From Oceanimonas sp052119705 (GTDB lineage: Bacteria; Pseudomonadota; Gammaproteobacteria; Enterobacterales; Aeromonadaceae), in NCBI RefSeq assembly GCF_052119705.1, contig NZ_JBGQOP010000002.1, positions 1-64,000 of the forward strand: a stretch of 64,000 bases of DNA. The letters run 5' to 3'. A program made the position numbers and the translations under genes. Position 1 is the first letter of the stretch. Every line of letters starts with the position of its first letter. The notes beneath the pieces are model-generated. The model had not been told where the DNA came from, made no database searches, and saw only the letters and a program-made list of their open reading frames with translations. This document shows, piece by piece, positions 16,929 to 24,029 of the stretch.

Positions 16929-17807
16929 TTATTGAGCGCCAAAACCCGGCGCCAGCACCATGGAGTCGAGGTCGACTAATTCATGGCGATTGGCCAGATA
17001 CAGTTGGTGCTCTAACGGCGAGAGCGTGGCGTTAGCCGAGGCGTCCACCCGCAGCGAGCTCAGCAAGAAACCCACCAAGGCCTTACGCACCCTTAGGTTA
17101 CACACCCGTTTATCGACTAAGCCTAAGTCGAGTTTTAGCGCCGCGGGATTAGGGTGTTTAGGGTGCGGCATTAAGGTCACGATAACCTGCTCTTGCCAAT
17201 CGCTGTCGATAGGCACCGCTCTTTGTATTTTACTCTGCACTTCTTCAGCCTGTGCCGTGCGGGTTTGGCTCACGCTCAGCACTCTGCTAAAGCGAAATAT
17301 CCGAAATTGCTCTTTATTAAAATCGTAGCCGCGAAAATACCATGCCTTGGCCGTTTCAAAGATGGCCAAGGGTTGCACCAACCGTTGTGCGCGCTGTGAA
17401 CTCGCCGAATAGTAATCAAAGGTGATGGGCCTATTCAGGGCAAGGGCCATGGTGATGTGGCGAACGAGTGGCACGGACAAGCTGGCCGATAGCGTCGGCA
17501 AACGGGATAAGTCCGCCTCGGCCGCCTCACCTATAAAACGCTCGATTTTGCCATGGGCGATAAAATTTAATGCCTCTTGCGCTTGATGGGCGAAGGCCGG
17601 CTTAAAATCATCCGCCGCAAAATAAGTCTTCATGCTGGCATCATAATTCACGCGGTCGGGAAAGCGCTCTCGGTATTCAGACAGCGCCCGCGAGGTGGTG
17701 GCCACGCTGATTTCGCAGTGAGTCATTAAGTCTACGCGCTGCAGTCGGCCAAAAAAAGCCAGATGAAAGTCAATGATCTTCAGATGTTTTAAGTGGGTGC
17801 TGCTCAA
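16929..17807 (-). CDS. WYL-domain transcriptional regulator, BrxR/CapW-like
   Basis: A probable DNA-binding regulator with a ligand-sensing WYL domain. Residues 1-75 look like a winged helix (FFGRLQRVDLMTHCEISVATTSRALSEYRE), then comes a linker, and the WYL core lies about 115-190 (ITFDYY, AWYFRGYD, FRIFRFSRV). A WCX-like C-terminal region runs about 205-285. This N-terminal pattern resembles BrxR/CapW regulators, which repress BREX and CBASS defence operons; other WYL proteins sense ssDNA or DNA damage. No BREX or CBASS genes are nearby. The neighbours downstream on the same strand are recC-recB-recD, so they are the likely targets. Upstream of its start is an inverted repeat at 17842-17856. 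Confidence 0.8.
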   Translation of the reverse strand: MSSTHLKHLKIIDFHLAFFGRLQRVDLMTHCEISVATTSRALSEYRERFPDRVNYDASMKTYFAADDFKPAFAHQAQEALNFIAHGKIERFIGEAAEADLSRLPTLSASLSVPLVRHITMALALNRPITFDYYSASSQRAQRLVQPLAIFETAKAWYFRGYDFNKEQFRIFRFSRVLSVSQTRTAQAEEVQSKIQRAVPIDSDWQEQVIVTLMPHPKHPNPAALKLDLGLVDKRVCNLRVRKALVGFLLSSLRVDASANATLSPLEHQLYLANRHELVDLDSMVLAPGFGAQ

Positions 17808-17841
17808 GGGGCGCTGCTCTTCGTTATGCTGTGCAATTTGG

Positions 17842-17856
17842 CTAATCTAACATTAG
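17842..17856. promoter_or_regulatory. Inverted repeat upstream of the WYL regulator
   Basis: CTAAT-N5-ATTAG lies about 35 bases before the regulator start and could be an autoregulatory operator. It shares the CTA...TAG flavour of the palindrome before recC but is not identical. Confidence 0.3.
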
Positions 17857-18095
17857 TCGCGGGCAGCAATATATATCTAAAGATGCGTTTAATATTATCA
17901 TTTACGCATCAAAAGATACTTGTCTCCAGTCACACGGTTAATAAAGCAAGAATACTTAAATATCAGATTCGCGCTTAAGTTCCCCTGCCTTGCTTGGTAA
18001 TATGTTGTTTATCATCAGCTTGGTAGCGACTCAGCTTCTGTAGTTGAATATAATTGAACGACCTCATCACCAAGCCAACAGAGTATTGAAAGACT

Positions 18096-18779
18096 ATGCA
18101 AGGCAAAATTTGTCAGTGGAAAGACGATAAGGGTTTTGGTTTTATTCAGCCTAATGATGGCTCTGAGCAGCTGTTTTTTCATATATCGAGTGTTAAAAAC
18201 GCTTCGCAAAGGCCTACAGTGGGTGAGCCCGTTTTCTATGAGGCTAGCCGCGATGCACAGCATAGATTAAGAGCGACCAATGTTATTGTGGGTGAGCTGC
18301 AAAATGCGGCGGTCGCCACGACGCCGGGAGTGATTAAGACTGAGCCGCCACAAAAAAGCGCGCTTGATTATTTGTTAATACTCATGACTCTGGTCTCACT
18401 TGGGGTTGTCGGTTATCAATATTATCTTACGCAAGATATTGTCAGTATCTGGTATTTTGGTCTGCCAGCCGTCGTGGCTGTCTTGCTCTTGAATAGGCAG
18501 AAAAAACCGAAAGAACGACATTTTAATTGTCGGGGATGTCGAGCCGTGGCCGAGTATGATGCCAGAACGCTGGCGGCCTGGAAGTCAGGTTTTACACAGC
18601 TTTACTGCAAGGCTTGCCATAGTCAATGGTTGAGAAACAAGCCCAAAAGCGCCACCCAGCCAGAATCTAATAGTTCCATTAGTAAGACAAGTAATGGCTC
18701 TGGTTGTTTAGGTTTGCTGCTGGTACTGGTCTTTATGCCCATAGCTAGCAGTGTGGGCTTATACCACTGGCTTACCTAA
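18096..18779 (+). CDS. Cold-shock-domain membrane protein with zinc ribbon
   Basis: The 227-residue protein combines three parts. Residues 1-68 form a cold-shock domain with RNP1 KGFGFI (12-17) and RNP2 LFFHIS (26-31), so it probably binds single-stranded nucleic acid. Two hydrophobic helices follow (about 91-110 and 115-132). Then comes a four-cysteine ribbon (CRGC and CKAC, about 147-173) and a final transmembrane helix (about 207-225). Cold-shock domains fused to membrane segments are known (CSD-DUF1294 proteins), but the second half here does not look like plain DUF1294. Function is unknown. Confidence 0.8.
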   Translation: MQGKICQWKDDKGFGFIQPNDGSEQLFFHISSVKNASQRPTVGEPVFYEASRDAQHRLRATNVIVGELQNAAVATTPGVIKTEPPQKSALDYLLILMTLVSLGVVGYQYYLTQDIVSIWYFGLPAVVAVLLLNRQKKPKERHFNCRGCRAVAEYDARTLAAWKSGFTQLYCKACHSQWLRNKPKSATQPESNSSISKTSNGSGCLGLLLVLVFMPIASSVGLYHWLT

Positions 18780-18888
18780 TCTGCCTTTAGCATTGGCACA
18801 AATAAGTACATTGTGCGCTGGTAAGCCAAGTGCCACTAAACTAAGCCTAAGCTGTGACAGTCTGTGGTAATACTGTGTGAGGTAAATG

Positions 18889-19248
18889 ATGACTAAGTGG
18901 TTGAGGGTATGCGGCTTGTTGTGGTTGAGCGTGCTTGCCGTTCCTGCCCATGCACAAGCGGGAGTGAGCTGTCGAACGGATTCTTTGGGCGTGACGCGTT
19001 GCAGTGATGACTCTGTGTTTCGCACCGATTCTTTAGGCGTGACCCGAGATAATCAGGGTAACAGTTGGCGCACCGACTCGTTAGGGGTAACGCGGGGCAG
19101 CGATGGCTCTGTGTATCGCACAGACTCCTTAGGCGTAACCCGAGATAATAAGGGGAATAGCTGGCGCACCGACTCGTTAGGGGTAACACGAGGCAGTGAT
19201 GGCAGTCGTTGTCAAACCGATGCCTTGGGTGTTAAGCGCTGTAAGTAA
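18889..19248 (+). CDS. Small secreted protein made of 16-residue repeats
   Basis: The 119-residue product has a clear signal peptide (VCGLLWLSVLAVPAHAQA, cut about residue 23). The mature part is almost entirely five 16-residue units beginning RTDSLGVTR plus a final partial QTDALGVKRCK. Unit tails alternate between SDDSVF/GSDGSVY and DNQGNSW/DNKGNSW types, giving a 32-residue (96-nt) higher-order period. Cysteines occur only in the first and last units (SCRTDSLGVTRC and RCQTDALGVKRC), so disulfides could cap the ends. ATG 18889 is preferred over 18886 because GAGG is six bases upstream. Function is unknown. Confidence 0.8.
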   Translation: MTKWLRVCGLLWLSVLAVPAHAQAGVSCRTDSLGVTRCSDDSVFRTDSLGVTRDNQGNSWRTDSLGVTRGSDGSVYRTDSLGVTRDNKGNSWRTDSLGVTRGSDGSRCQTDALGVKRCK

Positions 19249-19380
19249 GATATTGAAAATATTGCGGCAAGCATATAGCCAGTCTACATAAGCTCCGTCA
19301 CTGAGCGCTTACCTTGTAGTTTGATAATTGCGTGGCAAGATGGCTTAAATGTTATTTTTAACGCATATACAGGAGCAAGT

Positions 19381-20238
19381 ATGAGCCACGAGTATTTACC
19401 ACCTAAGGTCTGGCAATTACCCCCAGCGGATGAGGGAAAGTGGTCACAAATCAATAGACCCGTGTCCGGTGCGACCCACGAAAAAGTGCTACCTAAAGGC
19501 GAGCATCCACTGCAGCTTTATTCTCTGGGTACGCCTAATGGCCAAAAAGTCACCATAATGTTGGAAGAGCTGTTGGCATTAGGCGAGCGCGGTGCCGAGT
19601 ACGACGCCCACTTGATCAATATTGGTGAGGGTGACCAATTCTCCAGCGGCTTTGTGGCCGTTAACCCTAACTCGAAAATTCCGGCGCTGCTGGACTGCTC
19701 ACATGATGCGCCGCAGCGGATATTTGAGTCCGGTCATATTTTGCTTTACTTGGCGGAAAAATTTGGTCGACTCTTGCCTAAAGAGATAGCAGCGCGCACC
19801 GAAGTCTTAAATTGGCTGTTTTGGCTGCAGGGCTCGGCGCCGTATTTGGGTGGCGGCTTTGGTCATTTTTATGCTTATGCGCCGGTAAAAATAGAGTACG
19901 CCATTAATCGCTTCACCATGGAAGCCAAGCGTCAGCTTGATGTGCTGGATAAGCAGTTGGCTCAACATGCCTATATCGGCGGCAACGAATACAGCATCGC
20001 CGATATCGCCATTTGGCCTTGGTATGGCTGTTTGGTGTTGGGTGAAACCTATGATGCAGCTGAATTTCTTGATACAGACAGTTATGTGCATGTGCAGCGC
20101 TGGGCCAAAGACATAGCCGCACGCCCGGCTGTGCAAAGAGGGCGCATCGTTAATCGCACCTCGGCGCAGGCGGGGCTGGGTGTGAGTGAGCGCCACAGTG
20201 CGGCAGATATAGATGCGGTGCTTAACGGCAAAGGGTGA
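19381..20238 (+). CDS. yghU: Glutathione S-transferase family disulfide reductase, YghU-type
   Basis: YghU is a Nu-class GST-like protein that binds two glutathiones and reduces disulfide bonds. Nearly the whole E. coli YghU sequence is matched: NRPVSGATHEK, LQLYSLGTPNGQKVTIMLEE, NPNSKIPAL, a GGGFGHFYAYAPVKIEYAIN block and the C-terminal RPAVQRGRIVNRT. The N-terminal thioredoxin fold covers about 45-130 and the helical domain about 140-265. ATG 19381, with AGGAG just upstream, gives 285 aa (E. coli 288); the earlier TTG at 19321 would add an unsupported extension. Confidence 0.95.
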   Translation: MSHEYLPPKVWQLPPADEGKWSQINRPVSGATHEKVLPKGEHPLQLYSLGTPNGQKVTIMLEELLALGERGAEYDAHLINIGEGDQFSSGFVAVNPNSKIPALLDCSHDAPQRIFESGHILLYLAEKFGRLLPKEIAARTEVLNWLFWLQGSAPYLGGGFGHFYAYAPVKIEYAINRFTMEAKRQLDVLDKQLAQHAYIGGNEYSIADIAIWPWYGCLVLGETYDAAEFLDTDSYVHVQRWAKDIAARPAVQRGRIVNRTSAQAGLGVSERHSAADIDAVLNGKG

Positions 20239-20381
20239 TGGATAAAGGGGCTAGCAAATGCGAGGTTGCAGTTTTGTTGTAGCCGTATCCCGGATGCGCA
20301 GCAAGGTCTTGGTTTAGGCGGTTATCTCTTGCTGGCAGATTAAGCCGATAGCGAGTCTGGTCGTATTGAAGGAGGCAGAGC

Positions 20382-21812
20382 ATGAACACTCAGCTAACGG
20401 CATATGTCACCACAGACCATATACGTGACCTGTTTTCCAGTGCCATGTCCGCCATGTATCAAGCGGAAGTGCCACAATACGCCACCTTGCTAAAGCTGGT
20501 GGCTGAGGTGAATCAGGCCACGCTTGCCAAGCAGCCCGCGTTGGCCGAGCAACTCAAGATGAATGGTGAATTGGCGCGCCTTAATGTGGAGCGCCATGGC
20601 GCTATTCGGCTGGGCACGGCGGCGGAGCTAGGTATGATGCGTCGCTTGTTTGCGGTGTTGGGCATGCAGGCGGTGGGTTATTACGACTTGGCGGTGGCGG
20701 GCGTACCTGTGCACTCCACGGCCTTTCGCCCGACAGAACCCTCGGCACTGGCACGTAATCCCTTTCGTATCTTTACCTCGCTGCTGCGCTTAGAGCTGAT
20801 TGAAAACCTGGCTTTGCGTGAGCAAGCGGCCGCAAACTTAGCCAAGCGCGATATTTTTACCCCCAGATTGCGGGCGCTTATCCGTGATTTTGACCGCCAA
20901 GGCGGTTTAACTGAGCCACAAGCCCGCGAGTTTGTCATTGAAGCCCTAGAAACCTTTCGCTGGCATGCCACGGCTACTGTGGATTTAGCTACTTATCAGG
21001 AATTACACCAAGCTCATCCGTTAATCGCGGATGTGGTGTGTTTTAACGGCCCGCACATTAATCACTTAACGCCGCGTACCTTAGATATTGATGAGGCGCA
21101 ATTGCGTATGCCACAAATGGGCATGGTTGCTAAAGCGCTGATCGAAGGGCCACCCCAGCGCCATTGCCCTATTTTATTACGCCAGACCAGCTTTAAGGCG
21201 CAAGTTGAGTCGATAGTGTTTGCCGATGGGCAAGTGGGCGCGCACAGCGCACGCTTTGGTGAAATTGAGCAACGTGGAGCGGCACTCACCGCTAAAGGCA
21301 GAGCGCTTTACGATGCGCTTCTGACCAAGGCAGATGAGTCTAAGGCCGAGCTTGATAATGTGGCGCGTCAGCGCCAATTGGCTGCCATTTTTAGTGCTTT
21401 TACGGATGATGAAGCCACACTGCGCCGCCAAGGGCTGGCTTTTTTTCATTATCAATTAACGTCTGCTGGGGAGGCGGCGCGTGGTCGTTATTTGGCCGAG
21501 ACCTTGCCGGATAAAGAACAGCTGCTCGAACAAGGGCTATTGAGTGCTGCGCCACTGACCTATGAGGACTTTTTGCCGGTGAGTGCGGCGGGGATCTTTC
21601 AGTCTAATTTAGGTGCAAATAAACCTTCAGTGCCAACCGCAAAAGCAGATATTGCGCAAATTATGCCCTTCAATGGCCAAGAGGAGCCATCAAATAGCCA
21701 AATTCAGTTTGAACAAGCGCTTGGGTGTGCCGTCATCGATCCTTTTACCCTGTATGCACAGCAAGAGCGGCAGTCTTATGCACAAGCGATGCAGCTCTTA
21801 CTAAAGGCTTAG
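20382..21812 (+). CDS. 2-oxoadipate dioxygenase/decarboxylase-like protein (HglS/YdcJ, DUF1338)
   Basis: HglS-family Fe(II) enzymes convert 2-oxoadipate to D-2-hydroxyglutarate in D-lysine catabolism; E. coli YdcJ is a homologue. Metal ligands appear as His in ERHGAIRLGT (about 72), His in NGPHINHLTPR (about 228) and Glu in ARFGEIEQRG (about 296), a spacing like the HglS triad. The Arg in AIRLGT near residue 77 belongs to the substrate site in the family. Length (476) is slightly above YdcJ (447), with a low-complexity C-terminus near 410-440. GGAGG precedes the ATG. No other lysine-degradation gene is adjacent, so the physiological substrate is inferred from family only. Confidence 0.85.
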   Translation: MNTQLTAYVTTDHIRDLFSSAMSAMYQAEVPQYATLLKLVAEVNQATLAKQPALAEQLKMNGELARLNVERHGAIRLGTAAELGMMRRLFAVLGMQAVGYYDLAVAGVPVHSTAFRPTEPSALARNPFRIFTSLLRLELIENLALREQAAANLAKRDIFTPRLRALIRDFDRQGGLTEPQAREFVIEALETFRWHATATVDLATYQELHQAHPLIADVVCFNGPHINHLTPRTLDIDEAQLRMPQMGMVAKALIEGPPQRHCPILLRQTSFKAQVESIVFADGQVGAHSARFGEIEQRGAALTAKGRALYDALLTKADESKAELDNVARQRQLAAIFSAFTDDEATLRRQGLAFFHYQLTSAGEAARGRYLAETLPDKEQLLEQGLLSAAPLTYEDFLPVSAAGIFQSNLGANKPSVPTAKADIAQIMPFNGQEEPSNSQIQFEQALGCAVIDPFTLYAQQERQSYAQAMQLLLKA

Positions 21813-21945
21813 GCGATGGCAGATAAGGCATATATTGGGTGATGCTAAATTTACATCCCAATGAGGCACTTAGACTATTCTAAGTACAGCAATCAGACTA
21901 ATCAAAGTCGCTTTCTTGTTATGATCAGCTCTGCTTGAAAAGCAG

Positions 21946-21975
21946 TTACTAAATTTTTATGTGATTTTTTATGCT
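21946..21975 (+). promoter_or_regulatory. Promoter candidate for the BCCT transporter
   Basis: TTACTA (21946-21951) and TATGCT (21970-21975) with an 18-base spacer lie about 72 bases before the start codon in an AT-rich tract. Confidence 0.35.
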
Positions 21976-22047
21976 ACATTAGAGCCAAATGTCGCTATTA
22001 AATGTGTAGCGACAACCAGAGTATTTTAAGCGCACAAGAGGTCTGAC

Positions 22048-23679
22048 ATGACAGATAAAGACAATAAAGATGTGATTGCACCGCAAGGTAAAGTGAATCC
22101 CATCGATACCGACTATCAGGTTGGACAAGATAATATAGCGCTACAGATAGGGCCGTTTGGGCTAGATATTCATAACCGAGTTTTTATGATCTCCGGTTTG
22201 GCGATTGTGGCTTTTGTGTTTCTTACCTTGGCTTTTCAGAACCAAGTTTCGCCTTTGTTTGTGGAGTTACGTGGCTGGCTAACGGCTAATCTAGATTGGT
22301 TCTTTTTAAGCGTGGGTAATATTTTTGTGTTGGTGTGCTTAGGGCTGATTGTTTCGCCCTTGGGCCGAGTACGCATTGGTGGCACTAAAGCGACGCCAGA
22401 TTTTACCTATGTCGGTTGGTTTTCTATGTTGTTTGCCGCCGGTATGGGCATAGGCCTGATGTATTATGGGGTGTCTGAGCCGCTCTCTCATTTTGGTACC
22501 TCGTTTGCCGGCATTACAGTGGAAAACGGTGTGCGCACCGACTGGGCACCTTTAGGTGGCGCGGTAGGGGATATAGCAGCGTCCACCGACTTAGGCATGG
22601 CAGCCACTATTTTTCACTGGGGACTGCATCCGTGGGCTATTTATGCTGTGTTAGCACTGGGATTGGCGATATTTTCCTTTAACAAGGGATTGCCACTGAC
22701 CATGCGTTCGGTGTTTTATCCGCTGCTGGGTGAGCGAGTGTGGGGCTGGCCTGGACATTTAATTGATACGCTGGCGGTTATTGCCACCATGTTTGGCCTA
22801 GCAACCTCACTGGGCTTTGGTGCGTCACAAGCCAGTGCGGGCTTGAATTACTTGTTCGATATTCCGTTGGGCACCACTACCGAAATTATATTGGTTATCT
22901 TGATCACCGGTATCGCGACTATTTCTGTGATGGCGGGGCTAGATGCCGGTGTCAAGCGCTTGTCTGAAATCAACATGGCGTTAGCGGCCTTATTGCTAAT
23001 ATTTGTGATCATTGTGGGCCCGACACTGCTGATATTGAGCGGCTTCTTCACTAATTTAGTGTCTTATTTTGAGCACCTACCGGCGCTTGCCATGCCCTTT
23101 GACCGCGAAGACGCCAACTTCACACAAGGGTGGACCGCCTTTTATTGGGCGTGGTGGATTTCTTGGTCCCCCTTTGTCGGCATGTTTATTGCGCGAGTAT
23201 CCCGTGGCCGTACTGTGCGTGAATTCTTGGTGTCGGTACTGTTAGTGCCCTCTACTGCTTGTATCTTGTGGATGACGGCTTTTGGTAGCACAGCGATTAA
23301 CCAGCTGGTGAATGAGGGTTATCAGGCGGCAGCGGATGCGGCTATGCCATTACAGTTATTTACTATGTTGGATGCCTTGCCATTGGCACAGATTACTTCC
23401 TTCATCGGTATTATTTTGGTGGTGGTGTTCTTTGTGACTTCATCTGATTCAGGCTCCTTGGTGATCGATACTATCGCCTCTGGCGGTAAGGTGAATTCAC
23501 CTAAGCCACAGCGGGTATTCTGGTGTGGTTTTGAAGGCTTAGTGGCCATTGCACTTATGCTGGGGGGCGGCTTGGCTGCGCTACAAGCCATGGCGGTTTC
23601 AACCGGATTTCCGTTTGCCATAGTGTTAGTGGTGTCGTGTATTTCCTTGATTAAAGGGCTTATGTCAGAACCCAGATAA
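22048..23679 (+). CDS. BCCT-family betaine/carnitine/choline transporter
   Basis: This is an inner-membrane secondary transporter for quaternary ammonium or related compatible solutes, probably sodium- or proton-coupled. The 543 residues contain 12 hydrophobic helices (first about 46-66, last about 510-530). The BCCT signature is present: GMGIGLMYYGVSEPLSHF (about 130-147) in the substrate-gate helix and the Trp-rich WTAFYWAWWISWSPFVGMFIAR near 358-380. A long osmosensing C-terminal tail like that of BetT is absent. It is single in its transcription unit, followed by a terminator. Glycine betaine, choline and ectoine cannot be told apart by eye. Confidence 0.93.
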   Translation: MTDKDNKDVIAPQGKVNPIDTDYQVGQDNIALQIGPFGLDIHNRVFMISGLAIVAFVFLTLAFQNQVSPLFVELRGWLTANLDWFFLSVGNIFVLVCLGLIVSPLGRVRIGGTKATPDFTYVGWFSMLFAAGMGIGLMYYGVSEPLSHFGTSFAGITVENGVRTDWAPLGGAVGDIAASTDLGMAATIFHWGLHPWAIYAVLALGLAIFSFNKGLPLTMRSVFYPLLGERVWGWPGHLIDTLAVIATMFGLATSLGFGASQASAGLNYLFDIPLGTTTEIILVILITGIATISVMAGLDAGVKRLSEINMALAALLLIFVIIVGPTLLILSGFFTNLVSYFEHLPALAMPFDREDANFTQGWTAFYWAWWISWSPFVGMFIARVSRGRTVREFLVSVLLVPSTACILWMTAFGSTAINQLVNEGYQAAADAAMPLQLFTMLDALPLAQITSFIGIILVVVFFVTSSDSGSLVIDTIASGGKVNSPKPQRVFWCGFEGLVAIALMLGGGLAALQAMAVSTGFPFAIVLVVSCISLIKGLMSEPR

Positions 23680-23700
23680 AGCGGACTGAATAAGAAAGGT

Positions 23701-23760
23701 AAAGGGTGAAGCGTAACGTGTGCAGGGTTAACCCTAACACCCTGCGCTTTGCCCTTTTTT
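23701..23760 (+). terminator. Terminator after the BCCT gene
   Basis: A long imperfect stem (AAAGGGTGAAGCG against CGCTTTGCCCTTT) encloses an inner hairpin GCAGGGTT...CACCCTGC and ends in six Ts. Its left arm is a GGGTGAAGCG heptamer-like repeat. Confidence 0.75.
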
Positions 23761-23782
23761 GTCGAACTAGCGCCAGCGCTGT

Positions 23783-23961
23783 TTTTTGCCACGGAAAAAG
23801 TTCGGAACTCACGGACATAGTTCAGGTGCGACGAGCGACAAGTGATTTATAGGGTAAGGGCTCCCCTCGTTCAGGCTGGGGTGTTTGGCTCTTACCCATA
23901 AGATCACTTTCAGATTTGATCACTATTTTTCCGTGTTCTTCCGTGCGGTCCGTGGCAAAAA
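23783..23961. repeat. 179-bp inverted-repeat element, copy 1
   Basis: The terminal repeats TTTTTGCCACGGA (23783-23795) and TCCGTGGCAAAAA (23949-23961) are perfect 13-bp inverted copies. An inner pair (23840-23858 and about 23891-23909; AAGTGAT and GGGTAAG arms) extends the palindrome. CACTATTTTTCCG (23921-23933) is shared, inverted, with a second element at 60931-61131. It has no coding capacity and resembles a MITE-like or structured intergenic repeat. Confidence 0.75.
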
Positions 23962-24029
23962 TAGGGTTAGTGTCGTTCACTTCGCTCTTTCCCCTTCACT
24001 CTTTCTACCTTCAACAAGTGAGCAGTGCT

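Noticed and set aside
16929..17807. Marker of a BREX or CBASS island
   Set aside because: No BREX, CBASS, restriction or retron gene is present on either side; only recCBD and ordinary genes are adjacent.
19807..20196. Minus-strand frame opposite yghU
   Set aside because: Antisense shadow of a near-identical YghU homologue.
20382..21812. D-lysine catabolic cluster
   Set aside because: Only the HglS-like gene is present; neighbouring genes are a GST and a BCCT transporter.
23916..24029. N-terminal extension of the CNB-CBS-DUF294 protein
   Set aside because: The extra 38 codons lie mostly in the inverted-repeat element and do not look like a signal or domain.
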